A stretch of DNA of 64,000 bases from assembly GCF_000308475.2 (NCBI RefSeq), contig NZ_BAFT02000016.1, forward strand, positions 124,001 to 188,000, read 5' to 3'. The position numbers and the translations under genes are program-made. Below the pieces are notes generated by a model. It ran no database searches, was not told the origin of the DNA, and was given only the letters and a program-made list of their open reading frames with translations. Source of the stretch: Nocardia brasiliensis NBRC 14402 (GTDB lineage: Bacteria; Actinomycetota; Actinomycetes; Mycobacteriales; Mycobacteriaceae). Shown here one piece after another: positions 22,135 through 30,669 of this stretch. Positions within the stretch are counted from its first letter, which is position 1. Every line of letters begins with the position of its first letter.

Positions 22135-22205
22135 GGCTCGACGGTAGAACCTCGAGTGCGGTTCAGTTCAAGCCCTGGTAGCGGGGCGTTCTAGACTGGC
22201 TACCG

Positions 22206-23087
22206 ATGAGTAAGTTCTTCGACTCCGTCGACGCGGTCACGCAGCGGCTCACCGCGGCCGGGTACCTTCCGTCCCTGGATATCGCCACCGCGGTCTTCCT
22301 CGCCGGGCACCTCGGCAAACCCCTCCTGATCGAGGGACCGGCCGGCGTCGGCAAAACCGAGCTCGCCAAGGCCGTCGCCGCCGCGGCGGCCGCCGATCTC
22401 ATCCGGCTGCAATGCTACGAAGGCATCGACGAGGCCCGTGCCCTCTACGAGTGGAATCACGCCAAACAGCTGCTGCGCATCACCTCCGAGCGTGAAGACT
22501 GGGACAGCACCCGCGACCACGTCTTCACCGACGAGTTCCTGCTCGCCCGCCCGTTGCTCGCCGCCATCCGCAACCCGGACCCCACCGTGCTGCTCATCGA
22601 CGAACTCGACAAAGCCGATGTGGAACTCGAAGGGCTGCTGCTCGAGGTCCTCGGCGACTATCAGGTCAGCATCCCCGAACTCGGCACCGTCACCGCCGTC
22701 CGCGCGCCGTTCGTCCTCGTCACCTCCAACGCCAACCGCGACCTCTCCGACGCACTGAAGCGCCGCTGCCTGTATCTCCACATCGACTACCCCACAGCTG
22801 AATTGGAGCGAGCCATCGTCCGGTTGAAGGTGCCGGAACTGGACGAAGCGCTCGGCGAACCCGTGGTGCGGGTCGTCGGCGCACTGCGCGAACTGTCGTT
22901 GCGCAAGCCGCCGTCCGTCGCCGAAACCGTCGACTGGGCACGGACTCTCGTCGCGCTGGGCGCGCGCGCCGTCACCGGCAACGTGATCCGCTCGACGCTC
23001 GGCGTGCTGCTGAAATATCAAGCGGACCACCGGATTGCGAGCGAGAAGCTGGGTTTGCCGGAGCCGGACGAAGGTGTATCGAGATGA
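22206..23087 (+). CDS. MoxR-family AAA+ ATPase
   Basis: 293 residues. Walker A GPAGVGKT at 44-51, Walker B LLIDE at 129-133, sensor 1 VTSNANRDLSDALKRR, typical of MoxR ATPases. These act as chaperones that install metal cofactors or remodel complexes together with a VWA-domain partner, as in carbon monoxide dehydrogenase (CoxD/CoxE) maturation. The partner is the next gene, which overlaps by 4 bases (ATGA) but is frameshifted. No CO dehydrogenase structural genes are in the window. Confidence 0.9.
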   Translation: MSKFFDSVDAVTQRLTAAGYLPSLDIATAVFLAGHLGKPLLIEGPAGVGKTELAKAVAAAAAADLIRLQCYEGIDEARALYEWNHAKQLLRITSEREDWDSTRDHVFTDEFLLARPLLAAIRNPDPTVLLIDELDKADVELEGLLLEVLGDYQVSIPELGTVTAVRAPFVLVTSNANRDLSDALKRRCLYLHIDYPTAELERAIVRLKVPELDEALGEPVVRVVGALRELSLRKPPSVAETVDWARTLVALGARAVTGNVIRSTLGVLLKYQADHRIASEKLGLPEPDEGVSR

Positions 23088-24483
23088 CTGTCGGCTCCCA
23101 GCCTCCCGAGACGATGACGGACCGTTTGGTCGAGTTCGTGGGTCTGCTGCGGGATCACGGCATCACCGCCGGCCCCAGCGAAACCCTCGATGCCGCAGCG
23201 GCAATGGTCGCGCTCGGCCTGTCCGACCGCAATCGGTTGCGGTCCGGGATGGCGGCGTGCCTGCTGCGCCGCAACGGCCAGCGTGCCGTCTTCGACCAGC
23301 TCTTCGACCTCTACTTCCTGACCACCGAGCAGCCGCAGGCCTCGACCCCCGCCACCCCGGAATCCATTGCCGCGCTGCGGGATCGCCTGGTGGCTGCGCT
23401 GGTAGACGACGATCCCGCAGCGGCCGCCGAACTCGCCCGCCAGGCGCTCACCGAACTCGGCGCCTACGGGGGCGCGGGCTCCGGTCGATCCACCACACCC
23501 GTCACCACCGCGTCCGGCGCAGGCTGGTCCTCCTACCTGACCATGAAATCCCTTCGCCCCGAAGAGCTTGTGGACCGCGTCGTCGCCGGCATGAGCGGCT
23601 CGTCGCCCCTCGATGACACCGTCCACACCATCGAAGCCGCCCGCCGCCTCAACCGATTCCGCACCGCCGTCCAATCCGAGGCCCGCCTGCGCTCCGCTCA
23701 ACTGCGCGGCACCGAATACATCGCCCGCCGCGGCGTCGACACCAGCTCCGACCAGATCGATTTCCTCGGCGCCCGCGAACAGGACCTCGCCGAAATGCGC
23801 CGCCTGGTAAACCCTTTGGCCCGCAAACTCGCCACCCGCCTCGCCACCCGCCGCCGCAAATCCGTCCGCGGTCACATCGATATGCGCCGCACCCTGCGCC
23901 GCTCCATGGCCACCGGCGGCGTCCCCATCGACCCCGTCCTGCGCGCCCGCAAACACGGCCGCCCCGACCTCGTCGTCCTCGCCGACCTCTCCGGCTCCGT
24001 CACCGGCTTCTCCGAATTCACCCTCCACCTCGTCCAAGCCCTCCAAGACCAATTCACCAAGGTCCGCAGCTTCGGCTTCATCGACACCTGCGACGAAATC
24101 ACTTCCCACTTCACCCCCGGCGACCCACCCACCCCCACCTGGCCGCCCGAATCATCCGCGAAGCCAACGTAACTCGCTACGGCAGCTCCAACTACGGCGA
24201 AGCGCTGCAAGGATTCGTGGACCAGTACCTCGAAGCCCTGGGCCCCCGCACCTCGCTGCTGATCCTCGGTGACGCCCGCACCAACCGCACCAACCCCAAC
24301 CTCGAAGCGTTACAGGTGATGTGCGACCGAGCCAAGCACGCCTACTGGCTGAACCCAGAACCCTCCCGCTCCTGGGCCACGGGCGACTCCGCAGCCGAGG
24401 TGTACGCAGAGCACGTGACCATGCACGAGTGCAGGAATGTAAAGCAGTTAGCCGAGGTCATCGGGCGTTTGCTTCCCGCATGA
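23084..24483 (+). pseudogene. VWA-domain (CoxE-like) protein, frameshifted
   Basis: A CoxE-type protein read in two frames. Frame one, from ATG 23084, runs through the N-terminal helical region and the start of the VWA domain (VVLADLSGSVTGFSEFTLHL, the metal-site DxSGS) to a stop at 24172. The rest of the domain (LAARIIREANVTRYGSSNYGEAL, LLILGDARTNRTNP, KHAYWLNPEPSRSW) is in another frame from about 24139 to the TGA at 24481-24483. The switch falls in a C-rich tract; one extra C in the C5 run at 24132-24136 would restore a continuous protein of 466 residues. Either a true mutation, a sequencing error in the homopolymer, or less likely ribosomal slippage. It overlaps the MoxR gene by 4 bases. 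Confidence 0.85.
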
Positions 24484-24523
24484 CCTCGGCTCAGGTATCG
24501 AGTTGACGGTGATCGCAAGCGGA

Positions 24524-25792
24524 TCAGCCCAGCGTTGCCGCATCATCGGTACCCCACAGCTCGAACTGCTCCTGAGTAGGGCTGACGGGCGTAGGTGTCT
24601 TCTTCGTGCCGCGCTTGGTACTTCGCTGGTCGCGCTTCTTGGCTGCTTTCAGTACTTCGAGGATCGACTTGCCCACGGCTCTTGCTACGGGTGGTGGGAA
24701 CGCATTTCCTACTTGGCGATACTGCGCGGTCTTTCCGCCCGAGAATTCCCACTCATCCGGGAAACCTTGAATGATAGCGGCCTGCTTTACAGTGAGCATG
24801 GGACCGTCGGGGCCGAAAAGGTCTCGGTCCTCGCTCCGCTTCTCTGCGCAGGTCTTGATGTCGTTGGCGACGCCCATTCCTGAGATGCCCAGTTGCTTCC
24901 AGGCGGTTTTTGCTCGGCTCGGCCCGAGATCTGCGCCGCCGTGCTTCTTGGATCCGCCGACCAGGGTGGGTGCGATGCCTCCTCCCTTGCCCTTGAGCTC
25001 AGCGTCGCGATCGGCCGCCTTCTTGCGCCACCGTGCGTAGGCGGCGTGAGCTCGCTTCGAGTGCTCACCGTCGAAGTACGCTTCGAACCGTTCCAGCATG
25101 GAGGATTCGAGGCTCTCCAGGACACTGACCGGGTCTTCATGTGTGGCAGTGGGCCATACGTATTCGAGGTCTCCGAGCACCTCACGGCGAAACGCGACGA
25201 GGATTGCACGAGGACGGAGCTGCGGTACACCGAAGTCGGCAGCTTCCAGGACTCCCCATTTGCAGACGACGTAGTCGAGTTGTTCCAACTCGTCCTGAAT
25301 CAACTTGCGGTAGTCCGCAAATTTTGGATCCATGAGCCCGCGGACGTTCTCGATCATCACAGCCCGTGGTTGCAGGATCTCGACCAGCTCCAGCATCCGA
25401 GGGAAGAGGTCGCGCTCATCGTGTTTACCGAGCTGTTTTCCGGCATGAGAGAACGGCGGGCACGGCACGCCGCCGGCCAGCAGATCCAGCCCACGCTGGC
25501 GCAGTAGCCCGGAGCTCTTTTTCATGAGGGTGGTGTCGAAGGGGTCGAACTCTTTGACATCGGCCTCGAGGATGTCGCAGTGCTTCCGCTCCCACGTCCA
25601 CAACTGGTGGTCTTCGATGTTGAGTTCGAGAGTTTTGGCCGCATACTGGTCGATCTCGACGAGCGCTAGATGGCCGAAGCCTGCCTGATGCAGGCCGACG
25701 GCCTGGCCGCCGGCACCGGCGCAGATCTCGATCGAGGTGAACTCGGGCTCCTTCGACGCCTTGGTCGCGCTCTTCGATCCACTTCGAGTCAT
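24524..25792 (-). CDS. C5-cytosine DNA methyltransferase
   Basis: 422 residues from ATG 25792; a TTG at 25876 would add 28 polar residues. Methyltransferase motifs in order: I, ICAGAGGQAVGLHQAGF (23 on); IV, PCPPFS with catalytic Cys111; VI, ENV at 148-150; VIII, QLRPR at 191-195; X, VGNAFPPPVARAVG near the C-terminus. The stretch between VIII and X holds the target recognition region. Transcribed divergently from Vsr and the NgoMIV-like endonuclease, so it is the protective enzyme of that system and should methylate a GCCGGC-type site. Its 3' end lies 41 bases from the frameshifted VWA gene. Base composition is visibly less GC-rich than the backbone. Confidence 0.93.
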   Translation of the reverse strand: MTRSGSKSATKASKEPEFTSIEICAGAGGQAVGLHQAGFGHLALVEIDQYAAKTLELNIEDHQLWTWERKHCDILEADVKEFDPFDTTLMKKSSGLLRQRGLDLLAGGVPCPPFSHAGKQLGKHDERDLFPRMLELVEILQPRAVMIENVRGLMDPKFADYRKLIQDELEQLDYVVCKWGVLEAADFGVPQLRPRAILVAFRREVLGDLEYVWPTATHEDPVSVLESLESSMLERFEAYFDGEHSKRAHAAYARWRKKAADRDAELKGKGGGIAPTLVGGSKKHGGADLGPSRAKTAWKQLGISGMGVANDIKTCAEKRSEDRDLFGPDGPMLTVKQAAIIQGFPDEWEFSGGKTAQYRQVGNAFPPPVARAVGKSILEVLKAAKKRDQRSTKRGTKKTPTPVSPTQEQFELWGTDDAATLG

Positions 25793-26003
25793 GTCCTCGC
25801 CCCGTCGCGTCGAACGAGCAGGCTCATCATGCGATCCACCATCACTACGCCCCCAACGATCTGTTTGCTTGCGCAACTCTCTACGGCGCGAAGGTCGGTC
25901 ACGCTAGTGCCTTTCGGTGTGGAGGCCTCGGTCGAGTGGTGGTGTGTGCGGGAGTATCTTTCAGTACTACACCTTCTTGCACCACACCCGCCTGCCCGGA
26001 ACT

Positions 26004-26510
26004 GTGACAGATGTGACTGAGGAACGATCCGCCAGGGCCAGAGCCCACGAGCGCGGCCTCTACCCTGCGCCGCTCAACGAGGGCCGTTCGCGCAACATGC
26101 GAGCCAACCGGCGAACAGGTACCAAGCCGGAGATCGCGTTGCGAAGTGCGTTGCACCGGCTCGGCTACCGGTATCGCAAGGACTTCAGGCTCGATCTCGG
26201 CTCGATGAAGGTTCGGCCGGACATCGTTTTCACGGCCCGCAAGGTCGCGGTCTTTGTGGACGGCTGCTTCTGGCACGTTTGCCCGGAGCACGGACGGCAG
26301 CCGACGACCAACGAATGGTATTGGGCGCCAAAGCTTCGCCGGAATATGGAGCGTGATCGTGCCGCGGATGTTGCTCTGGCAGCGGAGGGTTGGAGGGTGG
26401 TCCGCCTCTGGGAGCATGTAACACTGGAGGACAGCGTGACTGCAGTCACCAGCGTCTTGGAAGACGGACCCGAACATGTGAGCGATCATATGGGATCGAC
26501 GCGAAGATGA
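26004..26510 (+). CDS. vsr: Very short patch repair endonuclease
   Basis: 168 residues from GTG 26004; GTG 26013 is an equally possible start. Vsr nicks next to T:G mismatches created when 5-methylcytosine deaminates, so it limits mutation at methylated sites. Signature: NMRANRRTGTKPEIALRSALHRLGYRYRKDF, then VRPDIVF with the catalytic Asp, FVDGCFWHVCPEHG with zinc-type Cys/His, KL..NMERD and GWRVVRLWEH. Placed between the divergent methyltransferase and the endonuclease, as in many C5-type restriction-modification loci. Confidence 0.93.
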   Translation: MTDVTEERSARARAHERGLYPAPLNEGRSRNMRANRRTGTKPEIALRSALHRLGYRYRKDFRLDLGSMKVRPDIVFTARKVAVFVDGCFWHVCPEHGRQPTTNEWYWAPKLRRNMERDRAADVALAAEGWRVVRLWEHVTLEDSVTAVTSVLEDGPEHVSDHMGSTRR

Positions 26511-26546
26511 TCAGCGGACGCTCCGGACAAGCTAGATTTGCCAGCT

Positions 26547-27323
26547 ATGAGCGCCTCGTTCAGGACGGAGCTGCTGGGCTGGAAGCCGAGCAAGAAGAAC
26601 AAGCTCGGCTGGAAGTGGGTTCCCAACTCCGCGGACGTCGACAACCCGACGAGCTTGCGGCTTGCGGCCCACGCGCTCGAGCAACTTGGTGCGCCGAACC
26701 CGAATTCGACAGATACAACGCCTGATGTGCCGCCGGTGAACCCGGGTGGCTTGCTCGAGACTATGGTGCTCGCGAACTTGGTCAGCGAGTTGCCGCTACT
26801 GGATCCTAGGCGGAAGTGGGATTTCGCTCGTGGACAGAGCATCGTCGGCTATGCGCAATATCAGCATCTAGCTGGTGTGGACGCAGCGATCGCCCACGAT
26901 CCGAACCTCCGTGTGACACTTGGCACCGACTACCTGATCAAGCCCGACGTGCTGGTTGGACTGCTTGGCACGCCTACCAGCACAAGGCATCCGTGGCTTC
27001 ACGCGGCAATTGCATGCAAATGGACTATTCGCTCCGATCGGGTGCAGAACATCCGCCACGAAAATGGCAACATGATCAGGCATCGCCGTGGACGATTGCC
27101 TCATCTCGTAACCGTGACGGCAGAACCGCTACCTAGTCGGCTTGCTTCGATCGCGCGAGGGACTGGCGAGGTCGATGCGACCTACCATATTGCATACGAC
27201 GAGCTGTCGAATGCCGTTGCTGCATATGGTAGTTCAGAGCAGCAGGGTGCGTGGGAGGAAGTAACCAAACAGGGGAGACTGCTCGACTATCGGAACCTGG
27301 CCAAGGCATTGGTGGATTGGTAG
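26547..27323 (+). CDS. Type II restriction endonuclease, NgoMIV family
   Basis: 258 residues from ATG 26547. Closely resembles R.NgoMIV, which cuts GCCGGC: LGTDYLIKPD, LHAAIACKWTIRSDR, RRGRLPHLVTVTAEPLPSR, ASIARGTGEVDATYH all align with it. The catalytic set is conserved: Asp134 (NgoMIV D140), Lys158 (K187) and Glu172 (E201, 14 residues after the Lys as in NgoMIV). The RSDR segment at 162-165 matches the R-(D/E)R motif by which CCGG-family enzymes read the CCGG core. Hence a G/CCGGC-type cut is predicted. It follows Vsr by 36 bases and its stop is 5 bases from the convergent helicase stop. Confidence 0.9.
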   Translation: MSASFRTELLGWKPSKKNKLGWKWVPNSADVDNPTSLRLAAHALEQLGAPNPNSTDTTPDVPPVNPGGLLETMVLANLVSELPLLDPRRKWDFARGQSIVGYAQYQHLAGVDAAIAHDPNLRVTLGTDYLIKPDVLVGLLGTPTSTRHPWLHAAIACKWTIRSDRVQNIRHENGNMIRHRRGRLPHLVTVTAEPLPSRLASIARGTGEVDATYHIAYDELSNAVAAYGSSEQQGAWEEVTKQGRLLDYRNLAKALVDW

Positions 27324-27328
27324 CGCGA

Positions 27329-29179
27329 TCACAGTGGGTCACGGCTGTCCTTTCCTGTGTCGAGGTGGCGTAGCAGCGCGCGTACATCTGCGGCGTCCAT
27401 GCCGGCACCGGTTGCGGGTTCTTCCTGCAGGTCAGCGAGCTGCTGGACCCCAGGATCATCGAGGATTCGGCCCATGAACTCGAGTTTCTCGTCCAGCCGC
27501 AGCGCAACTATTTCATCGACTGTGTGGCGGGTAGCCAGAATCGTTACACGCGTCTCGGTACCAGGTGCCAAGCCCAGGCGGTGAATGCGATCCAAGCTCT
27601 GCAGGAACCGTCCGGCCATGAAATCACGGTCCACGTACACGGCATCATGGCAAACCTGATGGAGATTGATGCCCTCGCCTAGGGTGGCAGGATTGGATAG
27701 CAAAACATGACAATCTGGATCTTGGCGAAAACGGCGTAGCTGTTCGTCACGATCGACGGTTCCGCCATAGACGACGGCCGGATTATAGCCTTCAAGCAAT
27801 TTCTCGAGGGTCGTAAGACTCCGAACGAATGTTGTCCACACCAGCGTTTTGCGACCGTTGGAAGTATTGTCCGCAACGATCTGCAGTGTCTCCTGGTACT
27901 TCGGTGACAGCCCCAGACTCGGAAGTTTCTGCAGAAGCTCGAAAAGTGAGTCTTCGGGGGAAGGTTCCAGCGGCGGAAGTCGATACTCGAGCGGTTCGTA
28001 TTGGCTCGCTCCTTCCAACAGCAGAGCAGGACTGATGGCCGCCATGAGCAGCCGAAGCATTGCCCGGCCCAGCGCTTCGATACTGCCGCGCGAGCCTTCC
28101 GCGCGAGCAGAAAAGTTGCCCTTCAGAGCCTCGTAGATCTCTGCGTGCACTGGAGGCATGCTGATATAGCGGATCTTTGGCTGGAACGGCGGCAGGCCGA
28201 GCTCGTCTTTGGTGGTGCGTGTGAACAGAGGGCGGAGAATTGTGCTCGCGTAGGCAAGATCTCCACCCCCGACAGCCTCGGTGACCACTCGTTTTCCATG
28301 CCCTGGCCATACGAACGACAGCAAGTTCTCGAGATCCCTTGCCCCATTGGGGGCTGGTGTACCGGTTAGGATCAGCCTCCTATTCGCCAACGGACCGAGA
28401 GCGAGGCATGCGGAACCATAAGTGCCGCTGGCGCCGAGCTTCATACGGTGGGCTTCGTCGAGCACCACCATCGACGGTCGTGCCCGCAGCCAATCAGCCA
28501 GGTTGCCCAGTGAACGGTCGAGCCGCTCGTAGTTCACGATGCGGAGCTCCGCGAGGGGGTCGTCTACATTTCCCACCACGCCGGTGCGTAGCGGTTCTTT
28601 GAAGCATGTGGAGCTTTCGAACTCCCAGGACTCGTAGGCCGACTTCGGTCCAACGACCAAGAGCCGTTCGGCCTCCCCGCGCTCGCGCATAGCCGCATAG
28701 ACCGCGAGTGCGACGCGTGTCTTGCCGGCGCCGGGGACACTGAAGTTGGCACCGTGGCGCAGTGAGAGCAATCGAGCTATGTCGCGCTGTTGAAACGAGG
28801 TCAGGTCGGCAGTCCATTCTGTGCCGAGCAAGTCGATGACGTCAGTCAGCTGGACAGCATCGGCAGGGCCCTCTGGACGTCGGTCCTCGAGATTGTGCTC
28901 TACGGTCTCAGCGTCATCGAGCACCCCGTTGACAAGTTCGATGAGATCAGGAGCCCAGTCGACGTCGGGGTGAATCCAGGTAGCCAGCTCGTTCAGATTG
29001 ACCAAAAAGTCATCGAGATCGACCTCCGCGGAGAGCGGACCGCGTTGTCCCCTTGTCGCGATTCGAGCTGTGAGCTGGGCAAAGTCGCTTTGGAAGGCAG
29101 GCAGGGTTCGCAACTCGACCCGTGTGCGCGTGACGTCGAAGCCTAGACGCAGGGAGGGTGCGCTATTGACATCACTCAC
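27329..29179 (-). CDS. SNF2-like DEAD/DEAH-box helicase
   Basis: 616 residues from GTG 29179, which overlaps the stop of the ParB-like gene as GTGA. Superfamily 2 helicase core: Walker A SVPGAGKT (GAGKT at 150-154), VGPKSAYESWE (Ia region), DEAH at 241-244, LTGTPAPNG (III), LVWTTFVRSL (IV), and QSLDRIHRLG (VI). The pattern is that of SWI/SNF-type translocases. The N-terminal 130 residues form a separate helical domain with no family I recognise. No nuclease motif is seen, so cleavage, if any, would come from partner proteins. Gene order suggests that it works with the ParB-fold and HNH-like proteins, and perhaps with the restriction system it is packed against. Confidence 0.88.
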   Translation of the reverse strand: MSDVNSAPSLRLGFDVTRTRVELRTLPAFQSDFAQLTARIATRGQRGPLSAEVDLDDFLVNLNELATWIHPDVDWAPDLIELVNGVLDDAETVEHNLEDRRPEGPADAVQLTDVIDLLGTEWTADLTSFQQRDIARLLSLRHGANFSVPGAGKTRVALAVYAAMRERGEAERLLVVGPKSAYESWEFESSTCFKEPLRTGVVGNVDDPLAELRIVNYERLDRSLGNLADWLRARPSMVVLDEAHRMKLGASGTYGSACLALGPLANRRLILTGTPAPNGARDLENLLSFVWPGHGKRVVTEAVGGGDLAYASTILRPLFTRTTKDELGLPPFQPKIRYISMPPVHAEIYEALKGNFSARAEGSRGSIEALGRAMLRLLMAAISPALLLEGASQYEPLEYRLPPLEPSPEDSLFELLQKLPSLGLSPKYQETLQIVADNTSNGRKTLVWTTFVRSLTTLEKLLEGYNPAVVYGGTVDRDEQLRRFRQDPDCHVLLSNPATLGEGINLHQVCHDAVYVDRDFMAGRFLQSLDRIHRLGLAPGTETRVTILATRHTVDEIVALRLDEKLEFMGRILDDPGVQQLADLQEEPATGAGMDAADVRALLRHLDTGKDSRDPL

Positions 29180-30618
29180 GACTGCGGTCGCTTCACATCC
29201 AGCGCGGCGATCAGCCATGAAAGTCCCTCGCCAGGGAGGTCGATAGTGCGTTGTGCCTCAATTGCCAATTTGTCGAGGACTGCACGGAGCTGAACAAAAG
29301 CATCGTCGAATGCTCCCTCATCGAGACTGGCACTGCCCCGAGATAGCACCAGGTCGGTTATGGATTGCTCCAGATCCTTGCAGGCCTCGACGATCCGGTC
29401 AGGCGCAGCAAGCTGTTTCTTCCTCAGCCGAGCATCCCGACCTGCAGAGTCGATGGCCTCGTCGAATGCATCGCGAACCGATTTGATGGTCTTTAGCGCA
29501 GCCGTATGCTCGGTTGAAGACGCTGCGGTGCCAACGGACTCGATCGTCTTCGCCCGCAGGACGACGTCGGTGAATGCACGTGCCGCTGCCACCTCTGCTC
29601 CTGCTGCCTTAACTGATCGATTCAAGCCTGGAATCTGAACGGTAGAAGGAGTGGTAGTATCGGCCGCTTTGAACTCTTCCGGCAATGTCCTGTCCAGGTA
29701 CCGGCTATGGAAATCACCTCCGATGGTCCGGACGTCTGTCTTGGAAAACTCCAGCACGATCGCTGCAAGACGGGCTTCCTTGAGAAGGTCAGCCTTTTCC
29801 TTGCTCTTGCTGTGCTCCTTCTCATAGATTCGATATAGCTCAGCGAGTCTTTCTTGGGCACCCTCGAAATCCATCAATCGTAGAGATGCTCCTCCAGGGG
29901 TAGCGCTGCGTTTGATTAGATCCTGTAGTTGCGCAAAAACCCAGATATCGCGTTCGCACGCCTTGACTGTGGAGTGGAACGCCTTGGCGATCGCCGAGAG
30001 CTCGCGATTGAGCTGAACTCTTTGCTCGTCTATTGCCAGCAGACGGTTGATATATGAGTAGTCGCGTCTCTTATCGGGACGCAACTGGAGTGAAATCTCG
30101 ACGTCGTTTATGTCGTCCCAGGTGCAGGACTCCGGCAGTACGCCGACCCGCATGCTGGTGGCGCCGATATCGGCATCGGGATCACGAAGTGCTGCGCAGC
30201 GTGTATTTCCATTGACGAGTATGCCGTCGCGGGTGATCAGACCCGGCTCGATCTGCTTGTGTTGTTTGAGGCTGTCGATCAAGGCATCGAAGTCAGGGTC
30301 GCGGTGGTCTGGCTGCGCTGGGCGAACAGTCAGCAAGTGCCGCAGATAGTCTTGCCCTTCGGAACTCCACGGATCTGCACTGAGGGCAGCATCGCGATCT
30401 GAATCCAGACTTCGCTGCGCGCGAATCCGATGCGTGCCAGGGTTGTAATAGAGTACCTCTAGCGGCATGTCGATGACCTCGACGTGCAGCGGCCGACCGC
30501 GCCATTCAACAGTCAAGGTCTCTGCGACGCCAGCATTTTTGTGCTGCTCCTCAACCCGCTGGTCGACCAGCGAGCGCGTGCTGGCAGCGTTCGGTGGGCT
30601 TCCGAAGTCGGTGAACAT
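29176..30618 (-). CDS. ParB/Srx-fold nuclease-like protein
   Basis: 480 residues. Residues about 50-145 look like a ParB/sulfiredoxin fold: VIDMPLEVLYYNPGTHRI, then IDSLKQHKQIEPGLITRDGILVNGNTRCAALR with the GNTR box (137-140) that in ParB binds CTP. The rest, about residues 150-480, is helical and charged (EKEHSKSKEKADLLKEARLAA), with coiled-coil potential. There is no ParA partner and no HTH of classical ParB, so plasmid partition is unlikely. ParB-fold proteins occur in phosphorothioation and other defence loci as NTPase-nucleases. It is translationally coupled to the helicase (4-base overlap) and lies 51 bases after the HNH-like gene. Confidence 0.75.
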   Translation of the reverse strand: MFTDFGSPPNAASTRSLVDQRVEEQHKNAGVAETLTVEWRGRPLHVEVIDMPLEVLYYNPGTHRIRAQRSLDSDRDAALSADPWSSEGQDYLRHLLTVRPAQPDHRDPDFDALIDSLKQHKQIEPGLITRDGILVNGNTRCAALRDPDADIGATSMRVGVLPESCTWDDINDVEISLQLRPDKRRDYSYINRLLAIDEQRVQLNRELSAIAKAFHSTVKACERDIWVFAQLQDLIKRSATPGGASLRLMDFEGAQERLAELYRIYEKEHSKSKEKADLLKEARLAAIVLEFSKTDVRTIGGDFHSRYLDRTLPEEFKAADTTTPSTVQIPGLNRSVKAAGAEVAAARAFTDVVLRAKTIESVGTAASSTEHTAALKTIKSVRDAFDEAIDSAGRDARLRKKQLAAPDRIVEACKDLEQSITDLVLSRGSASLDEGAFDDAFVQLRAVLDKLAIEAQRTIDLPGEGLSWLIAALDVKRPQS

Positions 30619-30669
30619 GTCTCAAATTCTCCTCAGTAGGAACGGTAGCGTGTCCGCGGCGCCATGTTG

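Noticed and set aside
29176..30618. Plasmid partition (ParB) gene, suggesting an integrated plasmid
   Set aside because: No ParA, no ParB HTH, no replication or parS-like sites, and the gene is coupled to a helicase instead.
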